DNA from: CAYLRF01 sp964385995 | Lineage (GTDB): Bacteria; Bacillota; Clostridia; Lachnospirales; Lachnospiraceae | Assembly (NCBI GenBank): GCA_964385995.1 | Contig: CAYLRF010000024.1 | Coordinates: 1 to 24,103, forward strand | DNA: 24,103 bases | Direction: 5' to 3' | Part shown: one piece after another, positions 6,549 through 15,700 of the stretch | Position numbering within the stretch: the first letter of the stretch is position 1 | Layout: each line of letters opens with the position of its first letter | Program-made: the position numbers and the translations under genes | The notes under the pieces: model-generated | The model's input: only the letters and a program-made list of their open reading frames with translations | The model's database searches: none | What the model was told of the DNA's origin: nothing

Positions 6549-8690
6549 ATGCAGGGTAAATCGGGATACTGTGGGGTCTATTATAAGGAAGGTGAGGAGC
6601 CGTCATTTTGCTACCGAACCGGGCTTACCGTATACGAAGAGGTTTTTAAGGGAGGAGCTTTGTGCGCCGCGGGATGGAACACGGCCGGGTACCCGCTGGA
6701 TGTGCTTTCGCATATACCGAGCAGGGTAAAGACGGAGGATCTCGCGAACCCGAACTCATTTCATCTGGAGCTTGACGGCGAATACGCGGACCGCGGGCTG
6801 AAGTTTGTCTCTTTCACGCAAAATGAGGAGGGCGGCTCTGTTCACGCCGTCGTTACGCTCCTTTGCGAGAGGAAGAAGGCGCGGATAAAAGTACATACAT
6901 TGCTTGACGGCACTCCCATTCTCACCAGATGGCTTACCGTGGAGAATCTCTCGGAAGCGTCGCTTGCCGTAAGCGAGCTTGGAGTGATTTCGGGAGGAAT
7001 CGAGAGGATACACATACCTTTTTGCGGCAAGGCGCTTCCGGACGAGATCTATTCCGTAGGTTACATGGACGCGGATAATCACATGCACGAAGGCGACTTT
7101 TCCTTCCACCTGCTGCACCCCGACGTCTTCTCTTTCGGCGGAGGATTTTCCAGAAGACGCTACCGCTACCCGATGTTCATGCTGCGAAACGAAGTCGCGG
7201 GGCGTATCCTGTACGGGCAGCTGGGATGGAGCGGCGGATGGCGGTTTGATTTCGACTACAATGCCCACCCGCGAAAGGACAGGGCGCTTCTTTCATTCGG
7301 GATGTTCGTCGATACATATAAGCCCATCTGCCTCATGCGGCCGGGAGAGACGATCACGACTCCGAAAGCGCATATCGGTATGATGGCGGGAGACGTGGAC
7401 GAGGCTGTGCAGGCCATGCACGCGCACCAGCGCAGGTCGGTACTGCCGCCGTCGAACTTTGACATCCCCGTCGAAGCCGGCATAGGCCCCGAACACGACA
7501 TGACAGTCGAGACCACGAAGGCGTCCATGGATCAGATGGCTTACGCGGGAGCGGAGGCGTATATCGTCGACGCCGGATGGTACTGCCCTCCGGGACTTGA
7601 GGTTGAGTGGCAAAAACGCGTGGGATATTGGCACGCGGATCCCGACAGATATCCGAACGGCTTAAAGGAGCTTCGCGATTACTGCCATTTAAAAGGGATG
7701 AAATTCGGCATATGGATGGAGCCCGGCAGAGCCGCGGCAAGTCTGCTTCAGCCCGCTCATCCGGAGTGGTTCCCCACATACATCGACGGCAGTACGACGC
7801 AGATCTTCCCGGATTTCACGAATCCCGAGGTCGTCGCGTGGACCGAGGAGGAGATAGCCCGGGTCATCACCGAGTACGGTGTGGAGATCATCAAATTTGA
7901 TTACAACATAGACAATTCCACGGGTTCAAGACTGAAATATCACGTGAAGGAAGAAGACGGGCGTGTCGAATGCCGCGCCTTCAGGCATATGCAGGCTGTC
8001 GCCGATATGTACGGGCGGCTGCGCGCGCGTTTTCCCGACGTGATCTTCGAAAACTGCGCCAGCGGCGGAGGTCGCTGCGATCTCGATTTCATCGCGAACT
8101 TCGACCATACATGGGTCAGCGACAATCAGATGGCGCCGCGCTCACTGTATATCACAAACGGTATGACGCTCGCGCTGCCGCCGGAGCGTGTGGACAGGAT
8201 GGCGGCCGGCATGAGCGGGCATAAGGACGCGTCCCTCGACTTTCACATGAGAAATATCATGCTCGGGCATATGTCCATCAATATATTCTCCCCGAGGCTG
8301 GCCGAGATGAATCCTGACGCGCTCGATTTCGTAAAGCACAGCGTGTCTCTTTATAAAGCGTTCATACGGCCCATGCTTCCGGAGTCCCTGTATTTTCATC
8401 ATACTCCTACCATGGCCGACATCGAGGCGGCGGGATTCGCTACGCTGGAGCTGGCGACGCCCGATCGATCTCAGGCGGCGATCGCCGTCTTCTCTGCTCC
8501 GAACGGCGGCGGAGAGACCTTCGTCAGGCCACGTGGGCTTGACATGGGGAAAACCTACCGCGTCTGGCTGGACAACTCCCGAACTCAGTGCGTGATGACA
8601 GGAGCCGCGCTCATAAACGAGGGCGTGCGTGTCCGTATCGATCATGCCCTCGCAAGCGAACTGCTGCTCTTTTCCGCTACAGGCGAATGA
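6549..8690 (+). CDS. GH36-family alpha-galactosidase-like glycosidase
   Basis: Retaining glycosidase expected to release terminal alpha-galactose (or alpha-GalNAc) from oligosaccharides. A beta-sandwich N-domain (about 1-300) precedes a TIM barrel. The barrel shows AYIVDAGWY (337-345), GIWMEPGR (387-394), the nucleophile Asp451 in EIIKFDYN, ENCASGGGRCD (501-511) and the likely acid/base Asp525 in TWVSDN. These differ in detail from classic melibiases (KWDMNR, WTSDN), suggesting a divergent subgroup whose specificity should not be assumed. With ATG 6549 the protein is 713 residues, close to the family norm; ATG 6492 is an alternative start. There is no signal peptide, so it is cytoplasmic. It is followed after 27 bp by the radical SAM gene, probably in the same operon. 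Confidence 0.88.
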   Translation: MQGKSGYCGVYYKEGEEPSFCYRTGLTVYEEVFKGGALCAAGWNTAGYPLDVLSHIPSRVKTEDLANPNSFHLELDGEYADRGLKFVSFTQNEEGGSVHAVVTLLCERKKARIKVHTLLDGTPILTRWLTVENLSEASLAVSELGVISGGIERIHIPFCGKALPDEIYSVGYMDADNHMHEGDFSFHLLHPDVFSFGGGFSRRRYRYPMFMLRNEVAGRILYGQLGWSGGWRFDFDYNAHPRKDRALLSFGMFVDTYKPICLMRPGETITTPKAHIGMMAGDVDEAVQAMHAHQRRSVLPPSNFDIPVEAGIGPEHDMTVETTKASMDQMAYAGAEAYIVDAGWYCPPGLEVEWQKRVGYWHADPDRYPNGLKELRDYCHLKGMKFGIWMEPGRAAASLLQPAHPEWFPTYIDGSTTQIFPDFTNPEVVAWTEEEIARVITEYGVEIIKFDYNIDNSTGSRLKYHVKEEDGRVECRAFRHMQAVADMYGRLRARFPDVIFENCASGGGRCDLDFIANFDHTWVSDNQMAPRSLYITNGMTLALPPERVDRMAAGMSGHKDASLDFHMRNIMLGHMSINIFSPRLAEMNPDALDFVKHSVSLYKAFIRPMLPESLYFHHTPTMADIEAAGFATLELATPDRSQAAIAVFSAPNGGGETFVRPRGLDMGKTYRVWLDNSRTQCVMTGAALINEGVRVRIDHALASELLLFSATGE

Positions 8691-8717
8691 AAGCGTCTTT
8701 GGTCTCGGAGGACATGT

Positions 8718-10256
8718 ATGACTGACATCATGGCGGGCGACGCTCTCGCCGTTAAGATTTTGGGAAATCAAAAAATAAAGGCTGACAGGATGTACCGTCC
8801 CGCTTCTTACTGTCTCGCGGAGAAGAGTGCGGGCGGTATCCTGCTGTTAAATAATCTGACCAAGCGCCTCGTGCTCATATCCGAGGAGGAAATAAAGAGG
8901 GCGCAGGGAGGAACTCTTACATCCTTCGCGGAGGATACCGGCTCCGGGAAGTATGGATCCGTCACAAGCGAAGCGGAGTCTGTCTCGGGGACGGAGGCGG
9001 ACGCGGAATTAAACAAGGCAGGGTCGTGTCGCCTGGCAGATGTACGTGTTTCCGGGGAGTTTCTTAAGGACTGCGCCGGGGAAAGCCTTGCCCGTAAGAT
9101 GGCTGAGGGGTGGTTTCTGACGCCCGAGGACGCGGACGATATGGAGACGGCGCTGCAGTTGCGCTCGATCGTTTCCGAGCTGCGCGGCAGGGAAAAATCC
9201 ATCGTCTCCTACACCGTTTTTACGACCATGGAGTGCAACGCGAGGTGCTTTTATTGCTTCGAAAGGGGCAGGAAGCGGACGAGGATGAGCCTTAAGACCG
9301 CGGGTGAGACGGCGAAGTTCATCGCGGACAGGCACGGCAGCGGCGCCGTGCAGCTAAGGTGGTTCGGAGGCGAGCCGCTGATGAACATGCAGGCGATCGA
9401 CACGATATGCGAGAGACTTACGGACGCGGGCGTGAAGTACCGCTCCACCATGACGAGTAACGGCTATCTCTTCGATGAAGCCATTGTTAAGAAGGCGAAG
9501 GATCTGTGGAAACTCGGGAAGGTACAGATCACGCTTGACGGCACGCATGATGTATACAATCGCAGCAAGGCCTACGTGGGCGCGTCCGAGGACCCTTATT
9601 TACGAGTAATGCGCTCCATCGGCCTGCTTCTTGAGGCCGAAATCAGGGTGAGCGTGAGACTGAATCTTTCGCGGGATAATTTCGATGATCTCATGCTGCT
9701 CGTAAATGAGCTGGCCGAGAGATTCGGGGACGGCCGCAAGGGGCTGACCATCTATGCGTCAATGCTTCTTTCGCAGGAGCAGGAGACAGGTGGCGCTTTC
9801 GATGAGCACGGCTGGCATGTGGACGAGTCGACTTACACGCGACGAAGAGAGGAACTTATGACGCTTCATGCCGCCATAGCGGGGCATGGCCTTAAAGGCG
9901 TCGGACTTTTGGAGAAGAGAGTCAAAACGAACGGCTGTATGGCCGACAACGACAGGGCGGTGACGGTGCTTCCCGACGGAAGGATCGGAAGGTGCGAGCA
10001 TTTCTCCGAAAGCGAGATCATGGGAGACATCCGCGGCGGAAATTTCGACGAGGCAGTGAGGGCCGCGTGGAAGGAGAGACTTAAAGCCGGTGAGATTTGC
10101 CGGGAATGCGCGGCGTTTCCCGACTGCGTACAGCTTAAAAAATGCCCGGGCGCCCGCATATGTTCTCCCGCCGAGAAAAAAGAACGTGAGAGGCGCTTAA
10201 GAGACGGTATGCGAAGAGAGGCGCGGGCCGCCGAGCAGAGGGATATTAAGGAATAA
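8718..10256 (+). CDS. Radical SAM/SPASM-domain protein, peptide-maturase-like
   Basis: A 512-residue enzyme with the radical SAM cluster motif CNARCFYC (C173, C177, C180), FGGEP (216-220) for SAM binding, and a C-terminal SPASM region with cysteines C407, C426, C461, C464, C470, C476 and C482 for auxiliary Fe-S clusters. The roughly 165-residue N-terminus ahead of the barrel (MYRPASYCLAEK ... GILLLNNLTKRLVLI) resembles that of Cys-rich-peptide maturases such as CcpM-type proteins. Residues 61-105 form an acidic, Ser/Thr-rich low-complexity insert. It has a GGAGG site before ATG 8718. No substrate peptide lies next to it; upstream is the glycosidase and downstream rubrerythrin. Sulfatase-maturase activity is less likely, as no sulfatase is present here. 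Confidence 0.85.
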   Translation: MTDIMAGDALAVKILGNQKIKADRMYRPASYCLAEKSAGGILLLNNLTKRLVLISEEEIKRAQGGTLTSFAEDTGSGKYGSVTSEAESVSGTEADAELNKAGSCRLADVRVSGEFLKDCAGESLARKMAEGWFLTPEDADDMETALQLRSIVSELRGREKSIVSYTVFTTMECNARCFYCFERGRKRTRMSLKTAGETAKFIADRHGSGAVQLRWFGGEPLMNMQAIDTICERLTDAGVKYRSTMTSNGYLFDEAIVKKAKDLWKLGKVQITLDGTHDVYNRSKAYVGASEDPYLRVMRSIGLLLEAEIRVSVRLNLSRDNFDDLMLLVNELAERFGDGRKGLTIYASMLLSQEQETGGAFDEHGWHVDESTYTRRREELMTLHAAIAGHGLKGVGLLEKRVKTNGCMADNDRAVTVLPDGRIGRCEHFSESEIMGDIRGGNFDEAVRAAWKERLKAGEICRECAAFPDCVQLKKCPGARICSPAEKKERERRLRDGMRREARAAEQRDIKE

Positions 10257-10289
10257 AAAAGACATAAATTTCGGAAGGGAGCGATTGGG

Positions 10290-10829
10290 ATGGCAAACAG
10301 GTATGAGGGAACACAGACGGAGAAGAACCTTCAGGCGGCGTTCGCCGGTGAGTCGCAGGCAAGGAATAAGTACACGTATTTCGCTTCGGTGGCGAAGAAG
10401 GAGGGGTATGAGCAGATCTCATCCATTTTCCTTAAGACGGCTGACAACGAGAAGGAACACGCGAAGCTGTGGCTGAAGGAGCTGTGCGGGATCGGGGATA
10501 CGGGCGAAAATCTTAAAGCCGCGGCGGACGGTGAGAATTTCGAGTGGACGGACATGTACGCCGGATTCGCAGATACCGCCGAGAAGGAGGGCTTCCCCGA
10601 GCTTGCCGAGAAATTCCGAGGGGTAGCAAAGATCGAGAAAGCTCATGAGGAACGCTATCGCGCGCTTTTGGAGAATGTCGAGACGTCCACGGTGTTTGAA
10701 AAAAGCGAGGTGAAGGTGTGGGAATGTCGTAACTGCGGGCATATCGCGGTGGGCGTCAAGGCGCCGGATATATGCCCGGTATGCGCTCATCCGCAGAGTT
10801 ATTTTGAGCTCGCGGAGCGTAATTATTGA
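10290..10829 (+). CDS. rbr: Rubrerythrin
   Basis: Non-haem di-iron peroxidase protecting anaerobes from hydrogen peroxide. At 179 residues it has the family's normal length. The four-helix domain carries the ferritin-like ligands (AGESQARN near 19-26, NEKEHAK near 53-59, KIEKAHEERY near 113-122), followed by a C-terminal rubredoxin-like domain, CRNC ... CPVC, ending in PQSYFEL. It starts at ATG 10290 after AAGGGAG and sits 33 bp behind the radical SAM gene in the same orientation, so they may share a transcript. Pairing with an oxygen-sensitive radical SAM enzyme makes sense as protection, but that is inference. Confidence 0.95.
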   Translation: MANRYEGTQTEKNLQAAFAGESQARNKYTYFASVAKKEGYEQISSIFLKTADNEKEHAKLWLKELCGIGDTGENLKAAADGENFEWTDMYAGFADTAEKEGFPELAEKFRGVAKIEKAHEERYRALLENVETSTVFEKSEVKVWECRNCGHIAVGVKAPDICPVCAHPQSYFELAERNY

Positions 10830-11272
10830 GGAACAAGGAAATCCGTAAATCGAAAGATTCCGAAGATTCAGTAAGCAACCGGAAAATTTCAGGAAACCTG
10901 ATGGTCGGCATAGTTAAAAATTAAGAAATAATGATTAACCGTGAGGGCTCCCGCCGCGTGCAGGTGGGAGACGCTCGCGACTGTGGGTCAGGATCTTACG
11001 GACAGGGCCAGAAATCATAACACCTGCCTCGTGACGGACGCCTACGGACATCTGCCCGCGGGGAAAGATCTGGATGTGATGTACTCGGTAAGCGATGTCG
11101 GGACATCATACGACTGGTCGTATCTTAAAAGCTACAGGATCCACGCCTGCAGGATCAAAAACGCGAAGTAGGCTCTGCCCCAACCCCGGCCTCTTCAAAA
11201 GAGCTGTTTGTGTGCCGGCGAGAGCTGATCGTCTCAGCACGCAAGCCAGGGCAAACTTAACGCAAAGTCCGA
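10830..11272. other. Largely non-coding stretch with a small hairpin and an AT-rich inverted repeat
   Basis: It holds a short hairpin TCAGG-AAA-CCTGA near 10892-10904 without a T run. An AT-rich segment follows (10913-10939) with GTTAA/TTAAC ends. Then comes the probable gene remnant, then nothing recognisable before the promoter at 11273. No clear terminator is visible after rubrerythrin. Confidence 0.5.
10941..11171 (+). pseudogene. Probable 3' remnant of a larger gene (76 codons)
   Basis: The frame is open from after a TGA at 10932 to TAG 11171 and has no ribosome site before its GTG. From LTDRARNHNTCLVTDAYGH onward the translation looks like ordinary protein ending in SYLKSYRIHACRIKNAK, while the first 15 or so residues do not. 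The end resembles the C-terminal strand region of a beta-propeller or glycosidase-like protein, but I cannot name a family. I read it as a decayed fragment. A short intact gene cannot be excluded. Confidence 0.4.
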
Positions 11273-11301
11273 TGGACAATTATCATCTCCTGTGCTACGA
11301 T
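11273..11301 (+). promoter_or_regulatory. Promoter of the sensor-HTH regulator
   Basis: TGGACA (11273-11278), a 17-bp spacer, then TACGAT (11296-11301). The start site is expected near 11308, with a leader of about 80 nt to ATG 11390. Confidence 0.6.
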
Positions 11302-11389
11302 AGCGTGACCGAAGCGAACGACCCGCCCCGTCTTATAAGCTTCGCGCGGGGAAGGCGCTTTGTCACGCACTCTTTAAGGAGATCGATTC

Positions 11390-12484
11390 ATGGATAAAGT
11401 AAGTCAGATCCCTATCTTCGCCGCGAACTCCGGCTTTCTCACCGACCCCATGCTCACGAACATCTTAAAAGGCCTTCGCTACGCGGCGAGGCGCAAGAGG
11501 GCGGGGGTATTTCTTACCGCGTCATTTGATGAGCTGGCGGCTTTTTGCGATCGGGAGAAACTCAGGGCGGCGATAGCGCTGGAATACTCGATGGCGGACG
11601 CCCGTGAAAATGTCAGGCTCTTTCACGACAGGAAGCTTCATCCCATCTATATGAATATCCGACCCGATTCCGATTTTCCGTTTTCCTCCGTGATCTGGGA
11701 CAGCCGTAAGGAAGCCCGTCATATAGCGAGATATTGCATAAGTGAGGGCGCGAAGCGCATGGCCTGCGTCGGGAGAAATCCGGATTCATTTCCCGACAGG
11801 GAGCGTCTTGACGGTATTCGCGACGCGGCGGAAGGAAGCGGCGTCTCACTCGCGGTCTTTGAGAATGAAGGGCGACTGTCAGACTGCATAAATGAGTGCG
11901 TGGCCCGGGCGGATGAGTTCGACACGTTCCTTTGCGTCAATGATTATGTCGCTTACCGCCTTTTTAAGAGTCTTAAGCAGCCGATGCCGCAAAAGATCGT
12001 AAGCTTCGGAGATACCGCCCTAAGTAAATCCATCACCTCGCTTATTTCCGTAAACACCCAGAATTTCCGCCTCGCCGAACACACCGCGGGGCTGTGTCTG
12101 ACCATGGAAAAGAACCCCGAGATCGGATCCGTGCAGATGCTGGTAAGTTTCGGTGACGGAGCCGCCGATGACGGAAGCGACATCGTCGCGGGTAAGGTCG
12201 GGCCCGGCAGGGAGATAGATTTCTTTAAGGACGATGACGTGAAGGCTCTCTCCCGGCTGGAGATCTTCGCCTCTACCTGCGACGATGTGGATCGGGCCAT
12301 CCTCGCCGCCGTCGCGCGGGGCGAAAGCTACGAGCAGATCGAAGACGAGCAATATATTCATTCCTCCACTGTGAAGTACCGTATCGGGAAGATGAAGCGG
12401 CTGACCGGAGTCTCGGACATAAGTCAGCTCATCGACATACTTCATATGTTCGGAGAGGATTTCGCGCGGCCCGCGGGCCGGTAA
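11390..12484 (+). CDS. Transcriptional regulator: LacI-type sugar-sensor domain with C-terminal LuxR-like HTH
   Basis: A 364-residue predicted cytoplasmic regulator with reversed architecture. Residues 1 to about 270 look like the periplasmic-binding-protein-like sensor of LacI/GalR regulators: an opening strand IPIFAANSGFLTDPMLTNILKGLRYAARR, SEGAKRMACVGRNPDSFPDRERLDGIRDAA, and DEFDTFLCVNDYVAYRLFKSL. The usual N-terminal LacI helix-turn-helix is absent. Instead residues 297-355 (DDVDRAILAAVARGESYEQI ... SSTVKYRIGKMKRLTGVSD) form a LuxR/GerE-like HTH. A sugar or sugar-derived ligand is likely. It has its own promoter and an AAGGAG site, and sits 248 bp upstream of the co-oriented DUF5107/GH5-like genes, its probable targets. 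Its last codons are duplicated downstream (12525-12557). Confidence 0.8.
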   Translation: MDKVSQIPIFAANSGFLTDPMLTNILKGLRYAARRKRAGVFLTASFDELAAFCDREKLRAAIALEYSMADARENVRLFHDRKLHPIYMNIRPDSDFPFSSVIWDSRKEARHIARYCISEGAKRMACVGRNPDSFPDRERLDGIRDAAEGSGVSLAVFENEGRLSDCINECVARADEFDTFLCVNDYVAYRLFKSLKQPMPQKIVSFGDTALSKSITSLISVNTQNFRLAEHTAGLCLTMEKNPEIGSVQMLVSFGDGAADDGSDIVAGKVGPGREIDFFKDDDVKALSRLEIFASTCDDVDRAILAAVARGESYEQIEDEQYIHSSTVKYRIGKMKRLTGVSDISQLIDILHMFGEDFARPAGR

Positions 12485-12487
12485 TCC
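12455..12487 (+). repeat. 33-bp hairpin repeat, copy 1 (covers the regulator's stop codon)
   Basis: It runs from the GAG GAT TTC codons through TAA and ATCC. It can fold by GGATT/AATCC and an inner GGCCCGCGGGCC palindrome. It matches copy 2 at 12525-12557 in 29 of 33 positions. Confidence 0.85.
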
Positions 12488-12524
12488 CTTTGTCGCGCTG
12501 CGCGTCCTTATTTCTTAATCACGG

Positions 12525-12557
12525 GAGGATTTCGCGCGGCCTTCGGGTCAGTAATCC
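12525..12557 (+). repeat. 33-bp hairpin repeat, copy 2 (non-coding echo)
   Basis: It lies exactly 70 bp after copy 1. It keeps GGATT/AATCC and a GGCC-TTCG-GGTC inner stem. In the matching frame it would read EDFARPSGQ then TAA, an echo of the regulator's EDFARPAGR end. Confidence 0.85.
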
Positions 12558-12586
12558 TGCGAAAATTTTCCCGATTTTTTCATCTT

Positions 12587-12594
12587 GCTATAAA
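12587..12594 (+). promoter_or_regulatory. Candidate extended -10 promoter element before the DUF5107 operon
   Basis: An extended -10 (TGC then TATAAA at 12589-12594) has only a poor -35 (TTTTCC) 17 bp upstream. This would fit a promoter that needs an activator such as the neighbouring regulator. The leader would be about 130 nt. Confidence 0.4.
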
Positions 12595-12732
12595 ATCCCC
12601 TTTTTGCCATCATTAACGCGAAACTGACAGAAGAGCCTTATCGCCTGACGCGCCTTTTTCGATCGCGTAGGCGGCGGGGCTAACTTTGACGTCCGATAAA
12701 GAGGGCGGCCGCGAGGGTAAAAGGAGGATCCC

Positions 12733-15700
12733 GTGTATAAGACAGAATATGTAAAGACAGTCATTCCGACGTATGAGGCAGGCGAGCCGGAAAAGCTCCC
12801 CGTTTTCTTTGAGAAACGGCAAAATCAGGGCGCGTCCGCGAGGATATATCCCATGCCCTATACGGACAGGATTTCCGATGAGAAAAAGGATAAGGAGTAT
12901 GACGCCGTCCTTCTTGAGAACGATTACATCAAAGTGATCGCGCTTCCCGAGATCGGCGGGAAGATCCACAGCGCCGTGGATAAGACCTGCGGATACGAGT
13001 TCGTCTACTCGAATAAGGTGATAAAACCCGCCATGATAGGGATAGCGGGGCCGTGGGTCTCCGGCGGCATAGAGTTTAACTGGCCGCTTCATCACAGGCC
13101 CACCACGTTTAACAGGGTCGATTCGAAGATAGTGGAAAACGAGGACGGCACGAAGACAGTCTGGATGGGCGAGCTTGAGCCGTATTTCAGGATGAAGGGT
13201 ATGGTGGGAATTACCGTCATGCCGGATCGCTCATACATAAAGGCGGATGTCCGTCTCTACAACGCCACTGCCGCATCTCACCCTTTTCTCTGGTGGGCGA
13301 ATCTCGCGGTGCGGATAAATGACGATTACGACGTCGTGTTCCCGACTGATGTGGAATATGTAAATGACCATGACCGCCGCGCGGTACTTGGCTGGCCGAT
13401 CGCCAAGGGGAGGTACGAGACGGGAAGACCCTATGACTACGGCGAGGGCACTGACATTCATCACCATCGCAACATCGTGACGCCGTCTTCCTTCATGATT
13501 TCCAAGGGACAATGCGACGCGGATTTCGTCTCCGGATACGACAGCGCGAGGAAGATGGGCACGGTCACGGTCGCGAACCATTACATTTCTCCGGGCAAGA
13601 AGCTTTTCACATGGGGAAACGGCGATTTCGGACGCAAGTGGTGCTCAAACCTTACCGACGACGGAAGCCGCTATGTGGAGCTTATGACTGGAGTTTACGC
13701 CGACAATCAGCCCGATTTCACATATATCGCGCCTTATGAGACGAAACATTTCGAGCAATACTGGTACCCGGTGCGCGACATCGGCGAGGTGAAAAACGCT
13801 ACCGTCGACGCCGCGGTGAGCCTCGAAAAAGACGGCGACGGATTGCTTCTCGGCTTTTACGCGACGGGCAGGTTCGACGGGTGCCGCATATCGCTTACGC
13901 GGGATGGGGAAAATCTTTATGCGGCCCGCGCGGACCTTTCGCCCGAGAAGACTTTTGTGTCACACGTGGATGCAGCTTACGGCGCGGGACTTCGGGCGGA
14001 GCTTTTTGACGCGAAGGGAAGGCTTCTGGTCGGTTATACGGTGGAGGCATCGAAAAATCGTAAGCCCATTGCCCCGCGGAAAGCTTCTCCGAGGCCGAAG
14101 GACATCGCGACTGTCGAGGAACTGTGGCTGCACGGCAAACATCTCATGCAGTATAAACATTTCGCCTATGATCCCGAGGAATATTTTAAGGAAGGCTTAA
14201 GAAGGGATCCGGGAGACGCCCGCTGCAACGAGTCGATGGGCGATCTTATGATGGAGAGATGTCTTTATAAAGAAGCGCTTTTTTACTATGACGCCGCCGA
14301 GAAGCGTCTGGAGCTTAGAAACGCGAACCCGGAGGACACAGACGTCCTTTATAAGCGCGGACTTTGCAAAAGGGCGCTCGGACTTTTAGATGACGCCTAT
14401 CAGGATCTCTACTGGTCCACGTGGAGCTATAAGAACCGCTCGGCGGGGTATTACGCTCTGGCGGAACTCGCGGGAAAGAGAAATGATCGCGATGAGGCGG
14501 TAAGGCTTCTCAAACTTTCTCTGGAGACGGACAGCCGCAATCTTTGGGCGAAGAGAATGCTTTATGAGCTTACGGGAGACGAGGGGTATCCGAAAGAAAT
14601 AACGGAGGCCGACCCGCTCTTTGACGCCTTCCGCGATACTCCCGCGCAGGCTCTCGATCTGGCCGTAAGGCTCATGTATTTCGGCATGGACGACAGGGCG
14701 ATTAAGGTGCTTGAGGCGGCGGACGAGTCCGTGATGAATGACTATTATCTCTCATGCCTTTACGCTGCGGCCGAAGATGACGTGAAAGCCGCGGACAGGC
14801 TTAAACGCGCCGAGAAAGCGGCGTGGGAGGGAGTTAATCCGAACAGAGCGGAGGATGTGCCTGTCCTTCAAAAGATCGGCACGCCGAGGGCGTCTTATTA
14901 TCTCGGGTGTCTTTATTATGATCGCTTTCGCTACGCGGACGCCGCCAAGGCTTGGGAGGCGTGCGTGGCAGGCGAGGAATTCGCTCCCGCTTACAGGGGG
15001 CTGGCCCTCGCGTATTTCGATCATCTGGATCGCAGGGATGAGGCGAGAGAGGCGCTGGAGCACGCCTTTAATCTGGCACCCGACATGCCGCGTCTTTTCT
15101 ATGAGCTGACGCAGATGTATAAGAACATAAACCTTAGTCTTGATGAGAGGCTCGCCTTCTTTGAGAGTCATCGGGATATCGCGGCGCTTCGCGACGACTG
15201 TACGCTCGAGTATTCTCAGCTTTTGATGGCGGCGGGACGGCTAAAAGAGGCCGAAAGCGTCCTTAATGAGCATAAATTTCATACCTACGAGGGCGGAGAG
15301 GGGAATCTTACGACACATCACGCGTGGCTGCACCGGATGATGGGTGATAAGAAGGCCGAGGAGGGAGACTTTGACGGGGCCTTTAAGACTTATGCCGCGG
15401 GGCTTACATTCCCGGAAAATTACGGGGAGGAAAAGAGCTTCTACGTGAACGACGCTCCGCTGTATCTGGGTATGAGTAGGTGCGCGAGAGCGCTTGGCAG
15501 GGAAGATAAATGGCTTAAGTGCGCGTGTCATACGGAGGGCGGTGTCGGCATACAGACCTATTGGCAGATATTGGCCCTGCGTGAGTCGGGAAGAGAAGAT
15601 GAAGCGCGGGAACTCACGGATGAGATGAAGTCCGAGGCGGACAGACTTTACGCGGATCGCGACCTGCCGTCGTATTTCGGAGTCGGGGCGCACGCCTTTA

